A DNA stretch of 64,000 nt, taken from NCBI GenBank assembly GCA_022826965.1, contig JAJDTU010000001.1, positions 124,001-188,000 on the forward strand. The letters run 5' to 3'. Made by a program: the position numbers and the translations under genes. The notes beneath the pieces are model-generated. The model was not told the DNA's origin and searched no databases. It worked only from the letters and a program-made list of their open reading frames with translations. Below are positions 37,280 to 45,722 of this stretch, piece after piece. The stretch comes from Dehalococcoidia bacterium (lineage in GTDB: Bacteria; Chloroflexota; Dehalococcoidia; Bin125). Numbering within the stretch: the first letter of the stretch is position 1; the number at the start of each line of letters is the position of its first letter.

Positions 37280-37882
37280 TCACCGCTCCAACAGTTGATG
37301 CTGCTTCAGATAGTCGCGCATCGCGGAACGACCACGACTGATCCTTGACTTCACCGTACCCATAGACCAGCCGGTGGCGTCGACGATTTCCCGATACTCC
37401 ATGTCCATCACGTCGCGGTAGAACACCGCCCGCCGCTGATCCTCCGGCAGGGAGTCGAGCGCCTCGCGCAGCGTGCCGCTCAGCTCGATGTTCATCAAGT
37501 GCTCGTCCAGCGGCCGGCCGGCCGACTCCGGCGTGAACTGATCGCCCAGCGTGTCGGTCAGACGGTCGAGCGACGTGGATGGCCGCCGCTGCCGTTGTCG
37601 CAGGTGATCGAAGCAGGTCCGCCGCGCGATCACTCCAAGCCAGGCCGGGAACTTGCCGCGCTGCTTGTACGTGCTCAGCCGATCCCAGGCCTTGATGAAC
37701 GCTTCCTGCATCAAGTCCTCGGCGTCCGCCATGCCCACGATGCCGCCGCAGGTCGCACGGATCCGCGTCTGGTGGCGCAGCACCAACACGTTGAACGCAT
37801 CCATCCGACCGTCCAGCGAGATCGTGACGAGGTCGTCGTCCTCGAGCGATGTCAGGTCCGTACTGCCGCGAAGATGCTGCAC
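37280..37882 (-). CDS. ECF-subfamily RNA polymerase sigma factor
   Basis: 200 aa. Sigma region 2 covers about 18-100: AFNVLVLRHQTRI, DAEDLMQEAFIKAWDRL (the core-binding D-A-E-D-L-x-Q-E-x-F motif), RGKFPAWLGVIARRTCFDHLRQRQRR. Sigma region 4 covers about 125-190: LDSLPEDQRRAVFYRDVMDMEYREIVDATG with the helix-turn-helix SMGTVKSRISRGRSAM. The start is a GTG; a GGAGGGG stretch lies somewhat far upstream (about 14 bases). It is the first gene of the unit leading into ribD. The stimulus is unknown. Confidence 0.94.
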   Translation of the reverse strand: MQHLRGSTDLTSLEDDDLVTISLDGRMDAFNVLVLRHQTRIRATCGGIVGMADAEDLMQEAFIKAWDRLSTYKQRGKFPAWLGVIARRTCFDHLRQRQRRPSTSLDRLTDTLGDQFTPESAGRPLDEHLMNIELSGTLREALDSLPEDQRRAVFYRDVMDMEYREIVDATGWSMGTVKSRISRGRSAMRDYLKQHQLLER

Positions 37883-37967
37883 GCGCGGGATCCACCCCTC
37901 CTCAGATATCTGACGAGCCTAGAGAGACTAGCAATCGTCCGCCGCAAACCTGTGGGAAACTGCCGTC

Positions 37968-38801
37968 ATGCCGCTGGTCGACCCGCGTCCAATCATCGAA
38001 CAGGCCCACGCGCGAGGTCGCGCCGTTGTCGGAGCCAATGTGTCCACGATCCAGATGGTCCGCGGCGTGGTCCAGGCCGCCGAAACCGCTGGGCGACCAG
38101 TGCTGGTCCAGTTCAACCGCTCCGGACTGTCGCTGATTGGCGGCGTGGATGTCGCTTCCCTCGTCGTCAAGACCGTCGCCGAGGCATCGGCCGCGCAGGT
38201 CGCGCTGCACCTCGACCATGCCGACACGCTGGATGAACTCTCCGCCGCGATCAATGCGGGCTTCGGCTCCGTCATGATCGATGGCTCGACCTTGCCCTTC
38301 GGCCGGCACCTCACCCTCGCCCAGTCGGCCAAGGGCCTGACGATCTGGTCGGGGCTGCCGCTCGAGGCCGAGTTGGGACACGTCGCCGGCAACGAAGCCG
38401 GGGTCACGATCGGCGACGCGTCCTGGACCGATCCCGATCAGGCCGCCCGCTTCGTCGAGGCCACCCAAGTAGATTGGCTCGCCGTCGCCGTCGGCAACAC
38501 GCACGGTGGACCGGCGGTGGGCGGACTCCAGATCGAGCGCCTGCAGGCCATTCGAGCCGTGCTGGACGTTCCGCTGGTCCTGCACGGAGCCAGCGGTCTG
38601 ACGGACGAAGAACTACTGAGCGCCGTCGAGCTGGGCGTGGCCAAGATCAACGTCGGCACGGCGCTCCATCAAGCTGCAGCCAACGGCATGCAAGAGCATC
38701 TGCAACAGCGTCCCGGCGACCTGCGGGGAGCGCTCGAGAGAGCCGAGATCCGCGTGGCCGACGAGACGACGGCCCTCCTCACTGCGACTTGGGCCGCCTA
38801 G
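37968..38801 (+). CDS. Class II (zinc) ketose-bisphosphate aldolase
   Basis: 277 aa TIM barrel. Zinc ligand and base motifs: ALHLDHADTLDEL (HLDH), the NTHGGPAVGG segment (His), and PLVLHGASGLTDEEL (His). DASW/DPDQAARFVEAT and VAVGNTHG match the fructose-1,6-/tagatose-1,6-bisphosphate aldolase family. The phosphate loop AKINVGTALHQA is present. It could be Fba, GatY/KbaY or a related aldolase; substrate choice is not readable. Divergent from the sigma gene across 85 bases. Confidence 0.9.
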   Translation: MPLVDPRPIIEQAHARGRAVVGANVSTIQMVRGVVQAAETAGRPVLVQFNRSGLSLIGGVDVASLVVKTVAEASAAQVALHLDHADTLDELSAAINAGFGSVMIDGSTLPFGRHLTLAQSAKGLTIWSGLPLEAELGHVAGNEAGVTIGDASWTDPDQAARFVEATQVDWLAVAVGNTHGGPAVGGLQIERLQAIRAVLDVPLVLHGASGLTDEELLSAVELGVAKINVGTALHQAAANGMQEHLQQRPGDLRGALERAEIRVADETTALLTATWAA

Positions 38802-38875
38802 GCCCCAGTACCCCTTCTGCATGGTTACGATCCGCCACACTGGACGGCAAACCGGGAACATGCGAGGGGTTCGCC

Positions 38876-41251
38876 ATGCTCAGCAACTACCGAATTCTGG
38901 ACCTGACCGACGACCGCGGCCTGATCGGCGGCATGATCCTCGCCGACCTCGGCGCAGATGTGATCGCAATCGAGCCACCCGACGGCAACCCCGCCCGCCG
39001 ACGAGGCCCCTTCGCCGACGGCTCCAACGAAGGCGAGATCGAGGACTCCCTCGTCTGGCAGTCCTACGCAAGGGGTAAGCGATCGGTCGTCCTGGATCTG
39101 GAGTCCGACGAAGGCAAGGCGCAGTTCATCGAGCTCGCACGCAGCGCCGACGCGCTCATCGAGTCGGCCGACGTCGGCGCGATGGACGCGCTTGGCTTCG
39201 GCTACGACGCATTGTCGGCAGTCAACCCCGGCCTGGTCCATGTCGCCATCACCCCGTTCGGCTCCAGCGGACCCAAGGCCGGCTGGGCTGCCACCGATAT
39301 CACCGTCGCCGCCGCGGCCGGTCCGATGATCCAGAGCGGGGACAAGGATCGACCGCCGCTCAGAGTCGGCCTGCCCCAGACCGCCCTGCACGCCGGCGCA
39401 GAAGCCGCCCTCGGTGTACTCATGGGTCTGCACGAGCGCAAGCGTTCAGGTCTCGGCCAATACGTCGACGTCTCCGCCCAGGCCGCCTACGCCCAGGCGA
39501 CCCAGTCCGGCATCCTGGCCGCCGCCAACGACTCCGGGCAGTTCCTGCGCTCGGCCGTCGGCGCAGCCTTGGGACCGCTCGAGATTCGCCTCTTCTGGCC
39601 CTGCAAGGACGGCCACGTCGCCATCACCTACCTCTTCGGCGCAGCCATCGGACCCTTCACCGACCGCCTGATGCAGTACGCGCTCGAAGAGGGCTACTGC
39701 GACCAGGCAACCCGCGACAAGGACTGGCTCAACTACACCAACCTGATCCTCACCGGCCAGGAGCCGATCAGCGAATACCTGCGCTGCTGCGATGTCGTCG
39801 GAGCGCTCTGCGCCGACAAGACCAAGGCCGAGCTCTTCCAGGTCGCGCAGGAGCGACGACTGCTGATTGTGCCGGTCTCGACCATGGACGACCTCGACGA
39901 GAACGAGCATCTCGCCGCCCGCTCCTACTGGCGCGAGGTCGAGCGTGACGGTCAATCGGTCAAGTTCCCCGGCCCCTTCGCCCGCCTCTCGGACACCCCC
40001 ATCGAGTACGGCCGACCCGCGCCAATGCTCGGCGAACACACCGACGAAGTGCTCGCTGAGAGCCACCCGGCGGCAGTTCTCAATAGAGCAAACGCCGCCA
40101 CGCCGAACCTGCCGCCGCTCTCCGGCCTGAAGATGCTCGACCTCATGTGGGTCATGGCCGGTCCCGCCGGCACCCGAGCCCTCTGCGACTTCGGAGTCAG
40201 CTCCGTGCGCATCGAATCGAGCACCCGCATCGACACCGCGCGCACCCTCCAACCCTTCATCGACGACGAAGCGACCCAGCCCGAAGGCTCGGCCATGTTC
40301 CACAACATGAACGCCGGCAAACGCATGATGACCGTCGATCCGGCCAATCCGCAGGGCCGCGAGCTGATCCTCGACCTCGTTCGCTGGGCCGACATCGTTA
40401 CCGAGTCTTTCACCCCCCGCGCCATGCGCGGCTGGGATCTGACCTGGGAGACGATCCACGAGGTCAACCCGCGCGCGATCATGATGTCCTCCTGCCTCAT
40501 GGGACAGGACGGTCCGCTGGCCGAGTTCGCCGGCTTCGGCAACCTCGCCGCCGCCTTCGCCGGCTTCACCCCGCTCTGCGGCTGGCCCGACCGCTCCCCG
40601 GCCGGACCCTTCGGCGCATACACCGACTACGTCGCCCCGCGCTTCGCCTCCGCCGCCCTGCTCGCCGCCCTCGACGAGCGCGACCGCACCGGACAGGGCC
40701 AGTACATCGACGTCTCGCAGATGGAAGCCGCGATCCACTTCCTCACGCCCGCCTTCCTCCAGTACCGCCTGACCGGCGAGAAGTGGCTCGCCGACGGCAA
40801 TAACGACCCCGACATGTCCCCGCACGGCGTCTTCCCGTCCGAGGGCGAGGACTCCTGGGTCGCCGTCGCCTGCCGCAACGACGCCGACCGCGCAGCGCTC
40901 GAATCCGTGCTCAACGGCGCCGCGCTGGAAGACTGGACTGCTGCCCGCTCGGCCGAGGACGCGATGAACACGCTCCAGGCAGCAGGCGTCCCCGCGCACG
41001 CCGTCCAGGACTCCGCCGCCTGCTTCGCCGACCCCCAGCTCCAGCACCGCAACCACTTCGTCGAACTGACGCACCCAACTCAGGGCCGCTCGGTCGTCGA
41101 GGGAGCAAGAATCGTCTTCGGCCGATCCCCCGCCGGCCGCCCAACGGTCGCCCCGACCATGGGCGCCGACAACGACCACGTCCTCCGCGAGATCCTCGGC
41201 TACACCGACGACCAGATAATCGAACTGGTAGCGTCGGGAGCCTTGCAGTAG
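38876..41251 (+). CDS. Two-domain CaiB/BaiF (class III) CoA-transferase, second locus
   Basis: 791 aa, built like the protein at 25343-27676: tandem CaiB domains at about 1-395 and 412-790 (LSNYRILDLTDDRGLIGGM; LSGLKMLDLMWVMAGPAGTR). In the C-terminal half the catalytic-type Asp is Asp584 (AYTDYVAPRF). In the N-terminal half the aligned position is Ala170 (QTALHAG). Each half has a GxGQY-x-DVS segment. A GAGGGG ribosome site lies about 7 bases before the ATG. It is followed by two alpha/beta hydrolases in the same direction. The substrate is unknown. Confidence 0.88.
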   Translation: MLSNYRILDLTDDRGLIGGMILADLGADVIAIEPPDGNPARRRGPFADGSNEGEIEDSLVWQSYARGKRSVVLDLESDEGKAQFIELARSADALIESADVGAMDALGFGYDALSAVNPGLVHVAITPFGSSGPKAGWAATDITVAAAAGPMIQSGDKDRPPLRVGLPQTALHAGAEAALGVLMGLHERKRSGLGQYVDVSAQAAYAQATQSGILAAANDSGQFLRSAVGAALGPLEIRLFWPCKDGHVAITYLFGAAIGPFTDRLMQYALEEGYCDQATRDKDWLNYTNLILTGQEPISEYLRCCDVVGALCADKTKAELFQVAQERRLLIVPVSTMDDLDENEHLAARSYWREVERDGQSVKFPGPFARLSDTPIEYGRPAPMLGEHTDEVLAESHPAAVLNRANAATPNLPPLSGLKMLDLMWVMAGPAGTRALCDFGVSSVRIESSTRIDTARTLQPFIDDEATQPEGSAMFHNMNAGKRMMTVDPANPQGRELILDLVRWADIVTESFTPRAMRGWDLTWETIHEVNPRAIMMSSCLMGQDGPLAEFAGFGNLAAAFAGFTPLCGWPDRSPAGPFGAYTDYVAPRFASAALLAALDERDRTGQGQYIDVSQMEAAIHFLTPAFLQYRLTGEKWLADGNNDPDMSPHGVFPSEGEDSWVAVACRNDADRAALESVLNGAALEDWTAARSAEDAMNTLQAAGVPAHAVQDSAACFADPQLQHRNHFVELTHPTQGRSVVEGARIVFGRSPAGRPTVAPTMGADNDHVLREILGYTDDQIIELVASGALQ

Positions 41252-41285
41252 CAACAAGCGCAACGAACAGCATGGGAGAAGCGAC

Positions 41286-42170
41286 ATGGCGACCCACCAC
41301 GGTGAGCGAATGATCGAGGGCAACGGCGTCGAAATCTGCACCGACTCCTTCGGCGATCCCAGCAACCCGGCGATCCTGCTGTTCTCGGGCGGGTCGGGGT
41401 CGATGCTGCTCTGGGAGGAAGACTTCTGCGAGCGCCTCGCCGACGGCGGACGCTTTGTCATTCGCCACGATCAACGCGACACCGGGAAGACCACCTCTTG
41501 TCCACCGGGCGAGCCGAACTACACGCTCTATGACATGGCCGCCGACGGCGTGGCGGTGCTCGACGCATACGGCGTGGAACGAGCGCACATCGCGGGCCTG
41601 TCGATGGGCGGATTCATCACCCAGTTGGCCGCGCTCGACTATCCCGAGCGGGTGCTGACCCTGACGCAGATGATGTCCACGCCCGATCTGCACGCTTTCC
41701 TGGCGCCGCTGCTGGGCAATCCGGAGGGGACGAAGCTGCCGCCGCCCAGGCCGCAAGTGATGGAGGCGTTCGCCGCAGTCGGCGAGATCGACGGGAATGA
41801 TCCGGACGCCGTGCTTGCCGGCCGAGTCAGGCTGTTTCAGTCGTTGCAGGGCTCGAAGTATCGGGGCCAGGGCCGCAGCAAGGAACTGCTTCGCGCCGAA
41901 ATTGACCGCGCGATCAGCTTCCAGAGCAGCATGAACCACGTCGGCGCAGAGCTTCAGACCGAGCCCTGGGTCCACCGTCTCGGCGAACTGGACCTCCCCA
42001 CGCTGGTGATCCACGGCGACGAGGATCCGATCGTGCCGTTCGAGCATGGTGAGGCGGTCCAGGCAGCGATCCGAGGGTCAACGCTGCTGCGCATGGAAGG
42101 CGTGGGTCACGAGCTTCCCAGAGGAGTCTGGGACGTGGTCGTGCCCGCGATCCTGGAGCACACCAGCTGA
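41286..42170 (+). CDS. Alpha/beta hydrolase, tandem copy A
   Basis: 294 aa. It begins MATHHGERMIEGNGVEICTD. The nucleophile elbow is AGLSMGGFI. The acid loop is VIHGDEDPIVP and the catalytic His is in GVGHELPRGVW. The RHDQRDTGKTT segment after strand 4 and the overall plan recall the RdmC/aclacinomycin-methylesterase-like group. It is clearly paralogous to the next gene (same length, same start and end sequences). It lies 34 bases after the CoA-transferase, so it is probably cotranscribed. Confidence 0.88.
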   Translation: MATHHGERMIEGNGVEICTDSFGDPSNPAILLFSGGSGSMLLWEEDFCERLADGGRFVIRHDQRDTGKTTSCPPGEPNYTLYDMAADGVAVLDAYGVERAHIAGLSMGGFITQLAALDYPERVLTLTQMMSTPDLHAFLAPLLGNPEGTKLPPPRPQVMEAFAAVGEIDGNDPDAVLAGRVRLFQSLQGSKYRGQGRSKELLRAEIDRAISFQSSMNHVGAELQTEPWVHRLGELDLPTLVIHGDEDPIVPFEHGEAVQAAIRGSTLLRMEGVGHELPRGVWDVVVPAILEHTS

Positions 42171-42200
42171 AGACTCACCGCACACTACAGGAGCCCGACC

Positions 42201-43085
42201 ATGGCGACGCATCACGGCGAGCGCATGATCGACGCCAACGGCATCCGGATCTGCACCGATTCCTTCGGCGACCCCACCGATCCGACCATCCTGCTCGTCA
42301 TGGGCGCAGGCGGTTCGATGATGGGCTGGCGCGATGAGTTCTGCCAGCGACTCGCCGACCCCGGACGCTTCGTCATTCGCTACGACAACCGCGACACCGG
42401 CAAGACCACGCCACACTGTCCCCCGGGCGAACCGAACTACACGCTCGACGTCCTGGCCGACGACGCCGTGGCAGTCCTCGACGCCTATCAGGTTGAGCAG
42501 GCCCACATTCTCGGCATCTCGATGGGCGGCATGATCACCCAGCTGATCGGCCTCAACCACCCCAACCGAGTGCTCACCATCACACCAATCATGTCCACGC
42601 CCCAGGCCGGCGTGGTGACGGACGCGTTCGCGGGCAAGGACGTGATCGAGCTCTCCCCGCCGCACCGCAAGGTGCTCAACCTCGTGACCAGCCGCGACCA
42701 GATCGACTGGACCGACCGTGAGACAGTGATCGCGATGCAGGTCGAGTCCTTCGCCACGATCAAAGGTTCCCGCTATCCCGAGGATCCCGCAATGGCCGAC
42801 CACATCGCCAGAGACTTCGATCGAGCTATCAACTACGCCAGCTCCGTTAATCACACACCCGCCATGGCGCAGTCCGATGCCTGGCATCACCGGCTAAGCG
42901 AGATCAACAAGCCGACCCTCGTCATCCATGGCGACGAAGACCCCATCCTCCCCTACGACCACGGCCAGGCCCTCCACGCCGCGATCAGCGGCTCGACCTT
43001 GCTCACCATGGAAGGCGTCGGCCACGAACTCCCGCGCGGCATCTGGGACACGGTGATCCCCGCCATCCTCGACCACACCAGCTAA
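42201..43085 (+). CDS. Alpha/beta hydrolase, tandem copy B
   Basis: 294 aa paralogue of the preceding gene: MATHHGERMIDANGIRICTD start, LGISMGGMI elbow, VIHGDEDPILP acid loop, GVGHELPRGIWD for the His, and the same HTS C-terminus. The central lid (about 150-220) is the most divergent part, suggesting changed substrate choice after duplication. A ribosome site (ACAGGAG) precedes the ATG. The gene ends just before a GC-rich palindromic repeat. Confidence 0.88.
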   Translation: MATHHGERMIDANGIRICTDSFGDPTDPTILLVMGAGGSMMGWRDEFCQRLADPGRFVIRYDNRDTGKTTPHCPPGEPNYTLDVLADDAVAVLDAYQVEQAHILGISMGGMITQLIGLNHPNRVLTITPIMSTPQAGVVTDAFAGKDVIELSPPHRKVLNLVTSRDQIDWTDRETVIAMQVESFATIKGSRYPEDPAMADHIARDFDRAINYASSVNHTPAMAQSDAWHHRLSEINKPTLVIHGDEDPILPYDHGQALHAAISGSTLLTMEGVGHELPRGIWDTVIPAILDHTS

Positions 43086-43095
43086 CCACTTTCAC

Positions 43096-43140
43096 TCTCC
43101 CCCCGCAAAGCGGGGGGAGATGCCGAAGGCAGAGGGGGGC
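43096..43140. repeat. GC-rich double-palindrome repeat, possible bidirectional terminator
   Basis: A perfect 11-bp stem pairs 43096-43106 with 43110-43120 around an AAA loop. A second small hairpin (TGCC-GAA-GGCA) follows at 43121-43131, then a G run. It lies between two converging genes. This resembles the intergenic GC-rich palindromic repeats scattered through many GC-rich genomes. No T-tract follows, so termination is only possible. Confidence 0.7.
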
Positions 43141-43148
43141 ACTCCCGC

Positions 43149-43730
43149 TCATCGCCGATACACCGACATCACCACCCCGCTTCCCGTCGACCCCGTCCGC
43201 ACCAACTTCAGATTCCCCGGGGCCGCACCCTCGCCGAACAGCCGCTTGCCCGCTCCCACCACCACCGGGAACGTCCATAACCGATACTCATCAATCAACT
43301 CATGCGCGATCAGCGTCTGGATCAGCTCAACGCTCCCGTGAACCTGGATCAGCGGACCATCCCCCGCTTTGAGCCGCTCGATCTCACCAGCGACATCGCC
43401 GCTCACCCGAGTCGACGGACCCCACGGCAATGGATGATCCGCCGACCGCGTCGCCACATACTTCCGACCCCCATTCAGCCGAGCCGCCACCGGGTCATCC
43501 CCGCCAACGTGGGGCCAGTGCGACGCGAACACGTCATACGTCCTCCGGCCAAACAGCAGGTCGTACGGCTCCGACATCGCCTCCGCATACACCCGAGGCA
43601 TCACGTCCTCCCAGTACGGAGCCCCCCAACCACCGGCCGAAAACCCACCCGAAGGATCCTCCTCCGGACTCGTCGGACTCTGCATCACCCCGTCCAGCGT
43701 GACGAAACTGAGAATCGCCAACTCCCGCAT
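43149..43730 (-). CDS. Dihydrofolate reductase-fold (RibD C-terminal-like) protein
   Basis: 193 aa. SFVTLDGVMQSP near the N-terminus and YDLLFGRRTYDVFASHWP followed by KYVATRS are the landmarks of the YyaP/YwjB-type DHFR-like family (RibD_C fold). LIQVHGSVELIQTLIAHELIDEYRLW and PVVVGAGKRLFGEG complete the fold. The role in this family is generally unknown; an NAD(P)H-dependent reductase is inferred. Its ATG overlaps the stop of the oxidoreductase gene in front of it (TGATG), so they form one unit. Confidence 0.86.
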   Translation of the reverse strand: MRELAILSFVTLDGVMQSPTSPEEDPSGGFSAGGWGAPYWEDVMPRVYAEAMSEPYDLLFGRRTYDVFASHWPHVGGDDPVAARLNGGRKYVATRSADHPLPWGPSTRVSGDVAGEIERLKAGDGPLIQVHGSVELIQTLIAHELIDEYRLWTFPVVVGAGKRLFGEGAAPGNLKLVRTGSTGSGVVMSVYRR

Positions 43731-44836
43731 CAGAGCTCGTCCAGATCCACCGACCGCCCCGTCTCCGCCGACTCATAGATCCCAAACACGATCTTCATCG
43801 TCTCCAGATTGTCCCGACCCCCGCTCACCGGCTCCGCCCCGTCCTCGCAGCACGACGCAAAGTGGATGATCTCATTCACGTAGGGATTCATGGTCGGCAG
43901 CGACACCTCACTCGTATCCACCGGCTGGAAGCTCGTCGCCGGATCGAAACTCTCCTCGCCCTCTTGCTGAGCGCTGGTCATCACGGCCGGCACCCGATGC
44001 CACATGAGCGGCGTGTTCTCCTCCGGAGGCGGCGTCCACGCTGCCCCCTGATCGCCCAGGATCACCGTCTGGAACAGCCACGGCGCCCGACTCGTCAGAC
44101 TCGCCGTCAGCGTCCCGATCGCCCCGTTCGCGAACTCCAGCGTCGCCACCGTCCGATCCTCCGCATCGTTCGTGAAACTCGGATGCCCGCGCCAGGCCCG
44201 AGCCTCGACCCGCACCACCTCGCCCACGAAGAACCTCATCAAATCCAGGTGATGCACCGAGAGCAGCGTCACCACCCCGCCGCCGCCCCGCTTGCCGTCG
44301 AATCCCCACCAGCCCGCTCGAGGCGCGATCGGCTGGTTCGGATCGTCCAGCGCCGCCGTCAGGAACGTGTCCGTCCGCGCCGACCAGATCCGACCCAGCT
44401 CGCCCGCCTGGATCCGGCGCCGCAGCGCCACGTAGCTCGGCACATGACGCAGATGCTGCGCGACCATGAACGTCACCCCCGCCTCCTCCGTCGCCTCCAC
44501 GATCGCCCGGCACTCGTCCACCGAGATCGCCATCGGCTTCTCCAGCAGCACATGCTTGCCCGCCTGCGCCGCCGCAATCGCCAGCTCCGCATGCGTGTCG
44601 TGGATCGTGCAGATATCGACCGCATCGATATCCGCCAGTTCGCACATCTCCCGAGCGTCCGTGAAGATCGCGTCCGCCTCCAGGTCCGCCTCCGCCGCAA
44701 ACCCCTGCGCCGCCTCCTCGCGGATATCGCAGACCGCCGCCAACCGCACCCGCTCCGGGTCATGCTGATACCCGGGCAAATGCTGCCGAGAAATCCCGCC
44801 CGCCCCAATCAGTCCAACCTTCAGCGGCTCCGCCAT
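43730..44836 (-). CDS. Gfo/Idh/MocA-family NAD(P)-dependent oxidoreductase
   Basis: 368 aa from the ATG that has GGGAG 8 bases upstream. Rossmann domain about 1-125: VGLIGAGGISRQHLPGY, AVCDIREEAA, CTIHDTHAELAIAAAQAGKHVLLEKPMA with the EKP signature (Lys at the active site). C-terminal alpha/beta domain about 130-340 with WWGFDGKRGGGGVVTLLSVHHLDLMRFF, where the His pair suits the family catalytic site. These enzymes oxidise or reduce sugars, inositols and related polyols; the substrate is unknown. Confidence 0.92.
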   Translation of the reverse strand: MAEPLKVGLIGAGGISRQHLPGYQHDPERVRLAAVCDIREEAAQGFAAEADLEADAIFTDAREMCELADIDAVDICTIHDTHAELAIAAAQAGKHVLLEKPMAISVDECRAIVEATEEAGVTFMVAQHLRHVPSYVALRRRIQAGELGRIWSARTDTFLTAALDDPNQPIAPRAGWWGFDGKRGGGGVVTLLSVHHLDLMRFFVGEVVRVEARAWRGHPSFTNDAEDRTVATLEFANGAIGTLTASLTSRAPWLFQTVILGDQGAAWTPPPEENTPLMWHRVPAVMTSAQQEGEESFDPATSFQPVDTSEVSLPTMNPYVNEIIHFASCCEDGAEPVSGGRDNLETMKIVFGIYESAETGRSVDLDEL

Positions 44837-44929
44837 AACCGTCGCTCCCTCATCCATTAGGTCCATCGAGTGAGCCCAAGACTACCGAGCCGCGCGTCCG
44901 CGCGTCCGTCACCCGCCTAAACTGGCTGC

Positions 44930-45006
44930 GGGTCCTTAGCTCAGTTGGCCAGAGCAGCGGACTTTTAATCCGAAGGTCCTGGGTTCGAGTCCCAGAGGAC
45001 CCACCA
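44930..45006 (+). tRNA. tRNA-Lys (anticodon TTT), CCA encoded
   Basis: A full cloverleaf: acceptor GGGTCCT pairs with AGGACCC, D-arm GCTC/GAGC, anticodon loop CTTTTAA with TTT, T-arm CTGGG-TTCGAGT-CCCAG, discriminator A at 45003 and genomic CCA at 45004-45006. The anticodon stem has one G-A mismatch at its base. It marks the left edge of a region with accessory genes. Confidence 0.95.
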
Positions 45007-45065
45007 ACAGCACCCTCTCATCGAACTCGCGCGATGGAACCGCATCGCCCACCGTCGAGCGCAAC

Positions 45066-45722
45066 GTGAAGAAGTACATCCTCTTCGACCACGACGGTGT
45101 CCTGGTCGAAACGGAACAGTGGTACTACCTGGCCAACAAGCGAGCGCTGCGTTCGCTCGGAATCGATCTCCCGCGAGACGCCTATCTGGCCAACATGGCC
45201 AACGGAGTCTCCGCCTGGGAGGCGGCGCGAAGCGCCGCAATCCCCGAATCCGACATCAAACGTGGCCGAGAACAACGAGACCGTTACTACCGGCACTACC
45301 TGACGACCGAAGACATCGAAATCGAGGGCGTCCTCGAAACACTGGCCGCACTCGCAGACACGTACAGGATGGCGATTGTGACCACATCCAAGCGGCCGGA
45401 CTTCGACCTGATCCACGAGAACCGGTCCATCCTCGACCACATGGAGTTCCATCTGACCGAGGAGGATTACGAGCAAGCCAAGCCGCATCCGGAACCCTAC
45501 CTGACAGGCCTCGAACGCTTCGGAGCAACTGCCGCTGAGACCGTCGTGGTCGAAGACTCGGCCAGAGGCTTGAAGTCCGCAGTCGCATCCGGCATCGACT
45601 GCATCGTCGTCGCCAACGACTTCACCGCAACCCACGATCTGTCCCTGGCAACTGCCAGGGTCGCCACGTTCCGCGACCTGCCATCTGCAATCGAGCGCCT
45701 GACGACGTCATCCCGTCGCTAG
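45066..45722 (+). CDS. HAD-superfamily phosphatase (beta-phosphoglucomutase-like)
   Basis: 218 aa from a GTG. Motif I ILFDHDGVLVET (DxDGV), helical cap about 20-85, motif II AIVTTSKRPDF, motif III Lys in QAKPHPEPYLTGL, motif IV VVEDSARGLKSAVASG. Such proteins are phosphatases or phosphomutases; the substrate is not readable. Its stop overlaps the stop of the converging DHFR-like gene by 4 bases. Confidence 0.88.
   Translation: MKKYILFDHDGVLVETEQWYYLANKRALRSLGIDLPRDAYLANMANGVSAWEAARSAAIPESDIKRGREQRDRYYRHYLTTEDIEIEGVLETLAALADTYRMAIVTTSKRPDFDLIHENRSILDHMEFHLTEEDYEQAKPHPEPYLTGLERFGATAAETVVVEDSARGLKSAVASGIDCIVVANDFTATHDLSLATARVATFRDLPSAIERLTTSSRR

Noticed and set aside
39446-41461. 671-aa minus-strand ORF over the second CoA-transferase
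   Set aside because: Shadow of the plus-strand CaiB fusion; Gly/Val/Glu-rich product without family features.
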